Assembly: GCA_036250195.1 (NCBI GenBank)
Contig: JAVHZZ010000008.1
Location: forward strand, 13,091,434-13,155,433
Origin: Mixophyes australis
Lineage: Eukaryota > Chordata > Amphibia > Anura > Limnodynastidae
DNA length: 64,000 bases
Reading direction: 5' to 3'
The notes under the pieces are model-generated. The model was given only the letters and a program-made list of their open reading frames with translations, had not been told where the DNA came from and made no database searches. Below are positions 22,566 to 34,215 of the stretch, piece after piece. Position numbers and translations under genes: made by a program. Position 1 is the first letter of the stretch, and each line of letters begins with the position of its first letter.

Positions 22566-23089
22566 GTGTCTTCATTCTGAATCTCTTGGTATTAATTTAG
22601 CCCATACTATCCTTTACGTTTAATGGTGCCCTTTGTCTCCAGCTGCAGGTAAGCGCAGTAGGTCCGAAGCGTGCCCCGTTATAGGCTAACCTGTGGTGGG
22701 GACATTTATGATGATCTGCAATATCTGCTAACATGGTGCAGTTATATTAACAGCATTCTGTTCATTGGAATTGGTCTGACTAATCTATTGGCTACTATGT
22801 ACTCAATTTATTTAAAAACTGTCATTGAGTTTTGATGAAAACGAAATTGTTGCTGAAAGTGAAAAGTCAGTGAGTCGCATGAATCCTATTTAAAAAGACA
22901 ACAGCATTTAATGATATTTTATTTGCTGGGAGAAAGCATTCAGCCCCTCTAATTAGGGGTACAATATCTAAGACTCCAAAGGGAGCTTAAGAATCTTGAG
23001 TTTTTCATTGTAAAAAACAAATCACATGTGTTAAAAAGAGGCAAAAAGCAGAGAAAGCTGATCTAGGCTTATCATTGAGCTAAGTACTT
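22566..23089. other. no recognisable feature
   Basis: AT-rich spacer without ORF or repeat structure. Confidence 0.5.
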
Positions 23090-23250
23090 TTATAACGATT
23101 ATTACCTTTATTTGTAAAGCGCTGACATATTATGTAGCGCTGTACACTGATGGAATTGTGACACAAACCAATTACATTCATGGAACAGAAGAGTAAAGAT
23201 GGCCCTGTCTAAATGAGCTCACAATCTAAGAGGTCCGGGATACAATTGAT
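23090..23250 (-). mobile_element. retroelement tail (L2/SINE-type)
   Basis: Minus-strand tail with GCGCTACATAATATGTCAGC and GCGCTTTACAAATAAAGG followed by TAAT repeats, plus 'AGCTCACAATCTAAGAGG' on the plus strand, a phrase common to these tails. Short and 5' truncated. Confidence 0.5.
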
Positions 23251-23805
23251 ACATAAGTTAGCTGAATAACAATTGTTGCTGTTGGAGGTTTATCGGCCAT
23301 TGGCAACTGGCAATTCTGTGCTGCTAGCGGTGGTGCAGCGCGGGTGGCACAAGGAGAGACAGCGGAGGGTGGAGACATGAAACCATCACCCCATCAAAAT
23401 GAAAATCTTAAAACAGTCATCTACTGACAACCATAACTGTTTTTCACAATTTATTTTAACTTCCGCTTCTGGTTCTAGAGAATCTTTTTGTTTTTGTGTT
23501 ACATGGGCACTCCTGTGGGTATCTGCCAGTTCGGAGTAACTCCATGTCTGGTGCTTTCCTTTCATATCATGATCACTGCTGGAACCAAAGCCAGGACAGT
23601 CGTTCCCCAAGGAAGCAGTGGAGATCAACAAAGGAGGAACATAAATGGCAACAGCAATGACAGTTAAACTGACTGGGTCCAGCAGCTGAAGAACGATGGT
23701 ACTCAGTAGATCTTCTTAACAACCTTGTCCTTGGTGTGATGTTCTTATCACAACCAATTTCCAGCTGCCTACACAAATGTGTAATTCATTTATATTTATT
23801 AGAAG
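23251..23805. other. no recognisable feature
   Basis: No gene or element could be delimited. Confidence 0.45.
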
Positions 23806-24440
23806 ATGATTAAGTCCTTAGCATGTCCAAAACTGAGCTTGTCTTCCCTCCTGCAAGAGTCTCCGCACATCTCCACCACTTTCTCACCTCCTACAACACC
23901 CTCAGTTCCTCATGTCCGCTGCTGGGGCATCTTCCTTGACATCTCTCTCCTTCAGCCCCTACATGCAGTCCCTTGTCCAAACCTGCTGCTTCAACCTAAG
24001 GAACATGGCCAGGCTAAGACCCTTTCTCACCCTTGACACCTCCAAAACTTTCATCCACTCTCTCATTATCTCTCGACTACTGCAACCTCCTTTGTTTGGC
24101 ATCCCTCTTAATTGCCTATCTCCACTACAACCCTCAAACCCACGGCAAAAGTGATTATCCTCTCTCGCCACTCTTTTTCCCATTGCTGCTAAGCACTATA
24201 CACTTCTTATCCCTCAACAGAATACAATTCAAACTTCTTACCCTCATCTACAAAGTCCTCAGCCTCTCCTTTCCCACCCTCTATATTCCAACCTCATCCC
24301 TCTTCACACGTCACACTCCTGGCTTCAAGACTTTAAATATGTCACTCTACTTCAGTGGAACTCTCTCCCACATCCAATTAGACTATCCTCCAGGTTTCTG
24401 TGCTTCAAACATATTGAATAAAAGCTGTGTGTGAGTTTTA
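23806..24440 (+). pseudogene. L2-type LINE ORF2 fragment
   Basis: Fragment of the reverse-transcriptase-bearing ORF of an L2-clade non-LTR retrotransposon. Visible segments: CFNLRNMARLRPFLTLDTSK followed by FIHSLIISRL (about 23985-24080), which matches the conserved 'LRNIAKLRPFLS...LIHALITSRLDYCN' block that lies C-terminal to the RT palm. Then LSLDYCNLL after a frame change, and IQFKLLTLIYKVLS (about 24220-24265). The upstream 'CWGIFLDISL' part corresponds to the family's YLGV-type motif. The fragment has several frameshifts, no palm YADD box and no clear 3' tail. Non-functional. Assignment to L2 is from recalled family patterns. Confidence 0.7.
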
Positions 24441-25097
24441 AACTGGATTTCATGAGTTTACCCTGCATACAGCATCGACACCTCTACTAAAGCCACTGTA
24501 CCTTTGAAGCTACGTTTATATATATGGTGGAAGATACTGACATAGATCCATGATGCAAGGAACTGAACAAGTGAAATATGCAAATCAACTGCAGATAGAA
24601 TTCTGGATAACGAAAGGAATACTGGATATTTGGTGTACAGGCGCAGTGGGTACAAGGGAATAGCCTGGATTAAACCAGGAAGTGGTGAGCGCAAAATACT
24701 AAAACATAATGGTTTCTGCAAATATGAATATTTAACAGGCCATGTAAAGTTTAATCAGAAAGGAAAGTGTTAAGTTTTGTTTGTCAAGCAAAGAAATTCT
24801 CCACCAAGAGTCTGAAGAGCTGAAATTTATCTCTGTGAAAAGTTCAATTTGTTATGCACATGGTTTAATTGGAGAAGGAAATGTTGAACACAGGTCAAGT
24901 GGATGACATTTGCAAAACTGCTATGTACTCCTGCAAAAAACTGGAAAGAAGCAAAGAAATAAAAGCAGTTTTGGGTCTTTACAGAAGCTGATTAAAACTA
25001 GAAGCAAAATATTGGAAAGATTTATTTGGGGAACTGACTGTGTGCTGAACATTGATGCCAACACATGCTATGTAGTACAGCTGTTACACATTGAGAT
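24441..25097. other. no recognisable feature
   Basis: AT-rich; short ORFs without motifs. Confidence 0.5.
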
Positions 25098-25100
25098 CTA

Positions 25101-25433
25101 GGGCCTGATTCATTAAGGATCTTAACTTGAGAAACTTCTTATTTCAGTCTCCTGGACGAAACCATGTTACAATGCAAGGGGTGCAAATTAGTATTCTGTT
25201 TTGCACATAAGTTAAATACTGACTCTTTTTTCATGTAGCACACAAATATCAACTTTAAATTTCAATGTACAAATAAGCTATCAAGTATTTGTGTGCTACA
25301 TGAAAAAACAGTCAGTATTTAACTTATGTGCAAAACAGAATACTAATTTGCACCCCTTGAATTGTAAAATGGATTCGTCCAGGAGACTGAAATAAGAAGT
25401 TTCTTAAGTTAATATCCTTAATGAATCAGGCCC
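25101..25433. mobile_element. Harbinger-like MITE, family H, palindromic subfamily (copy 5)
   Basis: 333 bp, ends GGGCCTGATTCATTAAGG and CCTTAATGAATCAGGCCC. Exact duplication CTA (25098-25100, 25434-25436). The two arms of about 140 bp are inverted copies around an asymmetric centre of about 45 bp. Confidence 0.85.
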
Positions 25434-25446
25434 CTAGACCTTAAGT

Positions 25447-25715
25447 CAGTGATGGACAACCTGAAACACTTTGGGGGCCACATGGTGCTACCGTCAAAAG
25501 GGCCTCATATTTCTCTTAATCTCAGTAATAAGTCAAAACAACACATTTAATCATAGAAAGAGACACCTGTCTTTAATAACATATTATCAGGCATTTTACA
25601 CAAGTGTTACAAGCTATAACAAACACATTGGACATTAAACCAGGAAGGAGCTGGGGGCCGCAGGTGACGACTCGGATGGGAGTTTGGGGCCTAGGGCCAC
25701 TTGTGCTCAACACTA
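25447..25715. mobile_element. hAT-type MITE (CAGTGATGGAC end)
   Basis: Begins CAGTGATGGACAACCTG and ends GTGCTCAACACTA. Flanks CCTTAAGT (25439-25446) and CCATAAGT (25716-25723) agree at 7 of 8. Sub-terminal GGGGGCCACATGG and GGGCCACTTGTG are also inverted. It lies only 13 bp from the preceding MITE. No coding content. Confidence 0.68.
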
Positions 25716-25723
25716 CCATAAGT

Positions 25724-28404
25724 AGTTACACAAAAAGTAAGTAACTGATATTGAGTGACTGCTTGAGGGTGCAAAAGACAAAACTGTTGTCACGTGATTC
25801 AGCTGAAGCACCCGGAAAAATAATCAGTTTTGTTCCAGAGAGTACAGCAATGTTGGCTACATGTACCTAATTTGCAAAATGAGCTTTTCCCATGAAAAGG
25901 AGCAAACACATAAAATGAATCTGATAGATACTGAAACTAAACATATACAAAAGAGTATCTGAGAAAGAAACTGGTGAAAGCTTTGTAGAGGTGAACTGAA
26001 CAAGCCTTGGCTTGAAAAATCTGAATATTTAAGCACACAGAGTATTAAGTGTAAGGTGGTACCAACAGTTAGTTAGATACAAATTAGTTGGGAACTGCAG
26101 AGTGGAGTGAAAGGTTCACACAAGAACATTGTTGAGGAGGCTGCGCAGTGAAGAAGAGTGAAATTTTTCAAATTGGTCCACGGAATATTCTATAAACAGT
26201 ATACTCCCTAGGCGCAGGTAATGATGAGTATAGAGGTCCTTATACAGGATGATAAAATAGAGTAAGATATATCGCGGAATGTTCAGCTCATTCTGCATTT
26301 GATGGTAGAACTTTGCGCGTTTCTCCCCCGGAAATTTTTTGTAAGCATTCCATGTAGAATTTTTGTTACGCCTGAACTTCTCCTTTATTATACCTCAGCC
26401 ACACCACAAAGGAAAGTAAATTTACCACGTCCGAATATGAATCAGGCCCTACGTGAGAACATTGCTGTCAAGTAACCATGATGACGATGACCATGAAAGT
26501 CTAAGAGAAGCTGTACCAGCATCAGAAGGATGCAAAGTGGAACATACGCCAATTTGTGTCGTGTATCTTGCGTGATATCGCTCTGGTAGGCAGGTGCAAA
26601 TTCTCGCTGATGATGACTTGGCATAAACCAGGTGGATATTCTACTGATGCAAAGGCAGAAGCTTATAGAGATGTGTTTGACTCTATATATTGGTGGAAAT
26701 ATGCCAAATATTTCACTGCTCTTATTTTTTTAGAGTAATTTACTTTTGCACCCAACTCTGCATCAGCCTCGGAGCCACCGAAAGTTGTCAAAGAATAACA
26801 AGCGGAAAAATAAACTGGATTTCCAATAGCTGGAGGTTCAATCTTTACAGGAAGTTCATTCTCAGAACTCTCATCCCAGTGTGACAAACATTGAGGTAGA
26901 GAGTGCTCATCTGAGTTAGGATCTTGCAGAAGTAAATTACAAAAAACAGCTATACACCTAAATAAAGTACAGAATGATTTGCTTCAGACGCAAAAGTTAA
27001 TAACTGAGATGTTGGGCAAGATGTGGGCAGTCATGCGGGACCTCGGTGTAGCCAAGAAGATGACCGTATTACAGCTTATTACAGGTCCAGTAGAATAAAA
27101 TAATTACAAGAGATTGCAAAGAACCCAAAGATTTTACTGAGAACTTAATGTCTTTAACACTTGTTCTGTGCTGGCCCCCTGTTGATTTTGAAAAGAAGAT
27201 GGACACTATAAATATTTCACATGATTGTACATACTCCTGAAAGGTAATAAATTCAAGGGAAACAGTGAGAATATTATACGTAATCAGTGGGACAGATTGT
27301 ATCTGTAGACTGAGAAGGTCAAAGAAGTAGTTAAAGTCTTCGCAATCTGTAATTTCTCTGTGGTCTTCATGCTGAAAGGTACCAACAGCAATTTCCTGGG
27401 CACAAGATAAATGCCTTCAAATAGTCAGCTATGAAAAAGGGAATAGAAAATCTGTAATGTAGCACAAAAAACTTAAAATACCTCAAATAGGCGTCCAGCA
27501 GCAGAAATTCACAGTTATTACTAATGTTACCACAGGAGTCTCTAGCAAAGAGCAAACTGCAAAAAAGCTGCCCTCACCTTGTGTTAAAGGAGAAGACTCC
27601 AGTAAGAAGGTCTCCTATGTACGGACTGTCCCACAAAGCTATTTCCAAATGTCAACTAGTGCTGAAAACTACGGAGTGTTCACTGATCAGCCGGAGGTCC
27701 TGGTGCATGGATTGTAGGCGTTTGTAACAACAGAACCCCAGTCTTATTTTTAAATAGGCTCAAAATGGACGAGAGGAATTGTGTGTCACAGTTATATGGT
27801 GAAAAGACGTTAGTGACTCAAACCGAGAAGGTCGCAGGAAGTGTCACTACCGAGTCCAGAAATCAATGATAAGTCAAGAAAAGAGATAAAAATTATATAA
27901 ACAGAGATTGACATTGTCTTAAAGCTGAAGGATGCCAAAAGTGACTTGACACCACTGCCATGGATAGTGTCTGAGACCACATGGTGGTGACATAAGCCTC
28001 AAAAAAGAATTAAAAGAGATGGAAGAGTGATGTTGGCACTGGCTGCCTAGTCCAAAAGTCGCTCGCCCCATAAGCGGTGTGGTATCTTGTGTTGTTTATT
28101 CTAGTGCAGTAATATTGTAGTGGTTCAGTTCCCACCTGATCCAGAGCTGATTCGAGGTCTTCTATGGTGTCTATGGACAAGACTAAAAAGGTAACGTATC
28201 TGGATCTCAGAGTGGGGCTCAGTTTGCGGTGGACCATTGTGCCCAGAGAGGCTGTGGTCCATGTTCAGCTAGAGAAATCCCGTAAGAGCTGGGATCCAGT
28301 AGATTGACTGGCGTTCCTGATTTGGGCTCAGTCACAGTACAGTCACTAAATTCTTAGCCAGGGTTAAAGGAGTGATTTTAGTGCCATAACTTTATACATA
28401 AATA
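25724..28404. other. no recognisable feature
   Basis: About 2.7 kb. The base composition is more even than in the neighbouring gaps and it has the look of an old decayed element, but no protein motif, LTR or terminal repeat could be established. A stray terminus AATCAGGCCCTA of family H sits near 26440. Confidence 0.45.
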
Positions 28405-28500
28405 CTGAATAATAAAAGTAATGGACATGTTAAAAACATCCCTGACCTTAACAATGCTTTGTCGACCTTCCCTTATGTTATAGTACCGTAGAGTTAGTGC
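28405..28500. repeat. dispersed repeat E, copy 1
   Basis: Near-identical over about 95 bp to 30775-30878, sharing ATGGACATGTT, ACATCCCTGACCTTAACA and AGTACCGTAGAGTTAGTGC. The second copy is preceded by TAACAGATTTTATTGAGG, the reverse of an L1-type 3' end. Confidence 0.75.
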
Positions 28501-29246
28501 TTGTTGTTTTCAAGATCTGAGAGCTTTACTCATTTTATTTATAGATACACATCAGGTACTGTTAAAGATTTATGTTTAATGTAAAACCAGCAGTAAAAAC
28601 CAATGTTACGTTCAGTATTTAGGAGAGGTTTCCTATAGTGTCCTAGAACATCTACTGTACTTGATTTGTCTTTGGTAAAGACTTATAAAAGTCAACGTAA
28701 GTCCTACCAGGCTTAATGTCGAGAGAAGTTTTCAACAATCTTAACTTGTTACTTATCAATGTCTAAACTGTATTAGCTTCAACTGTGGGGCTTATTCAAT
28801 GAAATGGCGCAGTGTGCACAAATATAACCCTTAGCAACTCGATGTTTGGTTAATTTATTAAACCACACTAGAAAAATTGGATACTGTCAATATCTGGTTG
28901 CTAAGGGTTTGTGCAAATAGCTCCATGGGATAAAAATTACCCGGAATTGTCCTGAAATGGAGCTTGCTTATCCACCATGTCTCAAACAGTAATCCCAATG
29001 CACCAGTTTGCCAATTTTTTTAAAAAAATACATTTTATGACTAGTCATGAAGGCCCCAAAACTTAGTATTCTCTGTAGAAACAGGAAACCTTTTGGTTTA
29101 ATTATGATTATTTGTTTTGAAGAACATCACATGATCTTAGAACGTTAAGGTAACATTCAAAAGTAGAACTTTACAGAACTTTTAACTTTTTGCAATGATG
29201 TTTTTTTCTCCTTTATTTGAGCTCTGCTACTCAAACCTACATCCAC
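28501..29246. other. no gene; weak palindromic element
   Basis: 28795-28930 has inverted blocks (CCCTTAGCAAC / GTTGCTAAGGG), probably an old MITE; its ends could not be fixed. The remainder is unremarkable. Confidence 0.45.
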
Positions 29247-29290
29247 AACAATCTATAATCTATAATATAAATTTCTAGTGGCGTGTGTTA

Positions 29291-29328
<38 letters not shown>

Positions 29329-29895
29329 AAAAAATAAAACCAAGCTGCAGCGCCACCGGCTGGGCGGAGTTATACACTGACCTACTAAATTCTTAGTGTG
29401 TGTGGAAAAAAAAATTCAGAAAGGGCTGAAATTTGGTATACTAAGATGTTTTTAATTTGTTAATTTAATTTGTTAATTGTTAAAAGTGTTTATAAAGATT
29501 TAATAAAAATATATATATATTTCTTGAAGGAGAAGTGACAGTTGGGAGTGGTTGGTGGTTGCCGGGGATGACAGTAGGGAGTGGTTGGTGGTTGCCGGGG
29601 GTGACAGAGTGAGAGGAGTGTGATACTCAGGACAGCTTAGAGAGATCCCTGTGTCTGGATAGACATCTGGATAGATGTGGCGATGAAAATGAAGGATGAG
29701 GTGATGGAGAAGAATGATGAGGTGGTGACATGTGGACAAAACCACGTTAAAAAAGGGCGCTTGCGTCGGGAAGTAACGCTCTTCCCCTGAGGAGGCCTGG
29801 GCTATGGCCCAAATGCATGACAAGAACCTCTTTAACACCTTAAGTAGCTTGATTTGACTAGAATGCATGAGTATCATGCACTGGTTAACTTGTAT
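29247..29895 (+). mobile_element. Helitron-like non-autonomous element (copy 1)
   Basis: Opens TCTATAATATAAATTTCTAG, has a (GT)n run (29294-29328) and a GGTTGGTGGTTGCCGGGG repeat, and closes with a perfect 7-bp hairpin TGCATGA-GTA-TCATGCA (about 29862-29882) just before a short CTGGTTAACTTG end. The inverted copy at 63.24-63.87 kb has the same start, end and hairpin. A hairpin close to one end, no terminal inverted repeats and no clear target duplication fit the Helitron pattern, but no Rep/helicase is present, so this is tentative. The 125-residue minus-strand ORF is a shadow. Confidence 0.45.
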
Positions 29896-30401
29896 AACTA
29901 TAAGATGATAACTTCCCTATTTCTTTCTGCTTTACTTTTCCTCATGTGTGTAACACAGAAGCTTGAAATGTTGTCAGTCTACAAATGTTACATTTTAGCA
30001 ATCTTTTTCTATTTTTATATTTATGCAACATATACAGTTGATTGTGCATTTAATGTAACAAAGTTACTTTGATGAGGATTTAAATTGTAATGATTTGCGT
30101 TAAGCTACAAATGCGAGAATGCTAACAGGCAGGAGAAGTGACTTCTGGGGATTGGATAGTTCTTTATAGTTCTTTATCTAATTCATTCTGGAACTTTTGC
30201 AAGTTTGAAATACCTGATCATGATCTAAACCGCTTTAAGTTTGTTCAACATTCATTAAGCCTGTTCAATGTCATTGAACATGCTCATTGTTCATTATGAT
30301 ACTATTTGAAGCACTTGTAACAAGGTTTAAAGTGCAAACATAGAACTGGTGGTACAGAAATTGTAATGGGAATGTAATTGACTGGATGTGATAGTGATAC
30401 A

Positions 30402-30454
<53 letters not shown>

Positions 30455-30727
30455 CATACCCCCATATACCCTCCACTTCCACCACTGCTAGTAGCGCAAT
30501 TTTCAAACAACCTACACATATGTGGAGTGTAGTTAACAAGCACATACACAACGTTCAACAAATGCGTTAGCTGTATGTCTAGGCGTTACACTAGCACATT
30601 CAACAAATGTGTTTAACATCAGTTTTGACTGCAAACAAACCACTCCCGAATAAGAAGCAAACTGTAGATATGTTCAGCCTAGATCTACCAAATTTTGAAC
30701 TTGCTCCTATAGTTTAAGAATCTCTAC
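29896..30727. other. no gene; (AT)n microsatellite
   Basis: An (AT)n run occupies 30407-30452. Remaining sequence shows nothing recognisable. Confidence 0.55.
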
Positions 30728-30880
30728 TTTTTTTTAACAGATTTTATTGAGGTTTTTTTTCAAAAATAAGAGGTAATACTGAATAATAAAACTAATGGAC
30801 ATGTTGAAAACATCCCTGACCTTAACAGTGCTTTGTTGACCTTCCCTTATCTCATAGTACCGTAGAGTTAGTGCATAAGT
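30728..30880 (-). mobile_element. L1-type 3' end with repeat E, copy 2
   Basis: The plus-strand TTTTTTTTAACAGATTTTAT followed by TGAGG reads on the minus strand as CCTCAATAAAATCTGTT plus A-run, the usual 3' end of L1-type LINEs. Repeat E (30775-30878) adjoins it and would be its 3' untranslated part. Confidence 0.45.
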
Positions 30881-31579
30881 AAAATCTCTACTTTTTACAT
30901 GAATGCAATATACACTGAGTATATATAACCGGAGGTAGTCATTATCACAAAGCTCAAAACGCCAACAAGGAATAGTCCAACATCAGGAGACCAAAGGTCT
31001 CATACAGGACAGCATGGTAAATAGTGAAGGCTTGATAAAGAGACTTGAAATATTTCCGACGAATACACATCCCGGCAGCCTGCAATGACGTCAGTTTTAA
31101 CCTCCCCACTAACATTCGTGCTGTTAAGCTGCTAATTTAAGGAGGCGCCAGCTGTACAATGTTCTGGGCATTCTAAAGAACGGGATGCTCGTTCGTCGGA
31201 ACTGTTTGAAATCTCCTTTTTCCAGCTGTCACTATTACCACCCTGCTGTGAATGAGACCTTCTGTCTCATGACATCTGGCTATTTCATGTCTACATTTTG
31301 TACTTCGGGATAAGGTACCCAACCCGGAATTTATTCAAAGAGCTTCCTATGGAGTGATGTCCCCTACAATGTGATGATTTATTTACATGTAAACTTGTCT
31401 CTTTATATAGGCAGGGTTTATATAAGGAGTCATGTTATCGCTATAATTATTGCATTTGCTCAGCGATACCAAGTGGAGCTCTGCACTGATTAAATACCTG
31501 CTCTCATTTACATACTATAAATGTAATACCATGTGGAAGGCCCAGTATATATAAACACCTTGCACTCACACAGGAAAAA
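30881..31579. other. no recognisable feature
   Basis: No gene or delimited repeat. Confidence 0.5.
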
Positions 31580-31675
31580 TAAAGGATCATTCAGAGTGGG
31601 ATGCAAGCCCCATTTCTAGTGTAAAATACCTATTTCCATACTGTACATGCACACCATTTACAGTATGCCTACGCC
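31580..31675. repeat. repeat F, left part (split by hAT insertion)
   Basis: Together with 34137-34215 it aligns to the uninterrupted copy at 39424-39570 (shared AGCCCCATTT, GTAAAATAC, CATACTG-ACAT, ATTAAGAT blocks). The last eight bases, CCTACGCC, are the target site duplicated by the hAT element. Confidence 0.75.
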
Positions 31676-34136
31676 CAGGGCCGGTGCAAGGTTTCTGGGC
31701 ACCCTAGGCAAAGCCCCAGCCTGGTGCCCCTGCCCCCCCACCAACACCCTTGACCCATACTCAAACTCATCAAGAAGAGAACTGAATACTTTAAGTCAGA
31801 TTAAAGGGAATTTAAAATGCAATTGATTTACTAGTAGAGGAACATTCACATTTCACATTTCCATAGTGCCTAAATGAACAAATATTCACTATATTGTAAA
31901 ATGAGGTAAATGATAAGTGACTGAATTCCACACAATTATTGGCATATAACACAAGAATACTGAACATGAGGTAAAAAAGCAATATACCCCAAACCTTATT
32001 TAATCAATAATATCATATCATTTTTAATATTTTGCTATTTAGCGTATTTATGTTTTATGGAAATAGAATAAAGGTTATTTTTTAAGTGTGCGCTTATTGT
32101 GAGTATAACATCCTTCTAGATCATTTCCACATTTCTGATGAGTATAAGTGGGCATTTATTGGTTATTGTTTATTTTATTTAAGTCACTATCTAACCTAAA
32201 AACGAATGTATACTGCCTGTCACGGTGTAGCAAAGCTGGTGGCTCAACTGCTGCTGCTGTTCTTCAAGGGCTACGTAACATAAGCACCATCAGAGCAGAC
32301 TTAGGTCTTTAGGGAGCCCAGAGAACACTCAGACGGGAGGGGTGAGTCCCTATTGTCTAGTCAGTGTTGTACACATTCAAAGTGGGGGAGGGCACGGGCA
32401 AGGGAACACAGGCGCACATGGGCAGGGGAACACAAGCACACATGGGCAGGGGGACACAGGCACACATGGGCAGGGGGACACAGGCACACATGGGAAGGGG
32501 GACACAGGCACACATGGGCAGGGGGACACATGGGCAGGGGGACACATGGGCAGGGGGACACATGGGCAGGGGGACACAGGCACACATGGGCAGGGTGACA
32601 CAGGCACACATGGACAGGGGGACACAGGCACACATGGGCAGGGGAACACAGGCACACATGGGCAGGGGGACACAGGCACACATGGGCAGGGGGACACATG
32701 GGCAGGGAGACACAGGCACAAATGGGCAGGGGGACACAGGCACAAATGGGCAGGGGGACACATGGGCAGGGAGACACAGGCACAAATGGGCAGGGGGACA
32801 CAGGCACACATGGGCAGGGGGACACATAGGCAGGGGGACACATGGGCAGGGGGACACAGGCACAAATGGGCAGGGGGACACAGGCACAAATGGGCAGGGG
32901 GACACAGGCACAAATGGGCAGGGGGACACAGGCACAAATGGGCAGGGGGACACAGGAACAAATGGGCAGGAGGACACATGGGCAGGGGGACACAGGCACA
33001 CATGGGCAGGGGGACACATGGGCAGGGAGACACAGGCACAAATGGGCAGGGGGAGACAGGCACAAATGGGCAGGGGGACACAGGCACAAATGGGCAGGGG
33101 GACACAGGCACAAATGGGCAGGGGGACACAGGAACAAATGGGCAGGAGGACACATGGGCAGGGGGACACAGGCACACATGGGCAGGGGGACACATGGGCA
33201 GGGAGACACAGGCACAAATGGGCAGGGGGAGACAGGCACACATTGGCAGGGGGACACAGGCACACATGGGCAGGGGGACACAGGCACACATGGGCAGGGG
33301 GACACAGGCACACATGGGCAGGGGGACACATGGGCAGGGAGACACAGGCACAAATGGGCAGGGGGAGACAGGCACACATTGGCAGGGGGACACAGGCACA
33401 CATGGGCAGGGGGACACATGGGCAGGGGGACACATGGGCAGGGGGACACATGGGCAGGGGGACACAGGAACCTGAGGGTGTCATGGTGTTGTCATTCTGC
33501 ATTGCTATCAGTGGATCACATAGACATCTCTCTTTACCTTGCTCACCAAAGTTTCTCCAGTTTCTTAGTCCAGGGGACTGAACAATGCTGCTCCTTCTCA
33601 CAGTGATTCTAAGCAGTGCTGCCACAGCACCTCCCATGCCGGATTCTCAGCTCTCTGCTGCATCTGAATGTACCAAGCCCGGGGATCAATAGTGTGCACT
33701 GGCTGCACAGACAATCAAGCCACCCGTCGGAATCTACTCCTGCAGCATCCGACATTGAAACGGCACCCACGCAGCGATAACACCCGGAGTAGCTGCATGT
33801 CACCCTGGCTGTGACCTGCGAGTAGCCATCCGGGGGTAAGTGAGGATTTGGGCGCCATGGCTCCTTCAGTACCTCCTCCATGGGCGGAGAATAGCTGTGA
33901 AGGGGAGGGCGCCTTGCTGCACAGCTGTGCAATGAGTCATTGAATGACTCCATTGCAGATCCTGGTCAAATAATAAGATGCGCGGCGGCTAATGGCATTG
34001 TAGGTCAGTTAATCATGCCCGCGGCTGCCGCTAGTATTACAGACATTATTAACTATTACATGGCTTCAGTGGTGCCCCCCAGAGCACGGCGCCCTAGGCA
34101 GCTGCCTAACTCTGCCTAGTGGAAGCGCCGGCCCTG
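31676..34136. mobile_element. non-autonomous hAT element carrying a VNTR
   Basis: A 2461-bp element with inverted ends CAGGGCCGGTGC and GCGCCGGCCCTG, and an exact 8-bp duplication CCTACGCC (31668-31675, 34137-34144). Sub-terminal CACCCTAGGCAAAG and CGCCCTAGGCAGC are also inverted. No transposase or remnant of one is visible on either side of the central minisatellite. The ORF at 33609-33953 on the minus strand has no known domain. The target is repeat F, whose unoccupied paralogue is at 39.4 kb. Confidence 0.9.
32384..33471. repeat. 24/16-bp G-rich minisatellite (VNTR) in the hAT element
   Basis: Built from a 24-bp unit (GGGCAGGGGGACACAGGC plus ACACAT) and a 16-bp unit lacking the middle eight bases (GGGCAGGGGGACACAT), with ACAAAT and GGGAGACA variants. 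The block of 16-bp + 24-bp variant units recurs, indicating repeated segmental duplication. Purine-rich GGG/GGGGG runs recur every 16-24 bp on the plus strand, giving quadruplex potential. No stop codon occurs in the units, so long ORFs appear in several frames on both strands; they are artefacts. Confidence 0.93.
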
Positions 34137-34215
34137 CCTACGCCTGTATTAAGATTTGCACGTAGCCCTGACTCGCGCCTCCTTACACCTGGCTAGGCTA
34201 ATCAGGGAAGGGAAG
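34137..34215. repeat. repeat F, right part
   Basis: Continues repeat F after the hAT insertion: starts with the second CCTACGCC and goes on TGTATTAAGAT, as in the paralogue at 39.51 kb. Confidence 0.7.

Noticed and set aside
25724..28404. Decayed retroviral or LINE element
   Set aside because: Composition hints at it, but no frame gives recognisable gag, protease, RT or integrase motifs and no LTRs flank it.
29500..29877. 125-codon ORF also seen at 63255-63653
   Set aside because: It is present in both copies because both are the same non-coding repeat; includes simple-sequence modules and no known domain.
32342..33637. ORFs of 254-426 codons on both strands
   Set aside because: They lie in the 24/16-bp minisatellite, whose units happen to lack stop codons in several frames. 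Gln/Gly/His/Thr or Cys/Pro repeats with no start context, no splice or promoter evidence.
33609..33953. 114-codon minus-strand ORF inside the hAT element
   Set aside because: No transposase or other motif; BED finger and DDE/dimerisation blocks of hAT transposases are absent.
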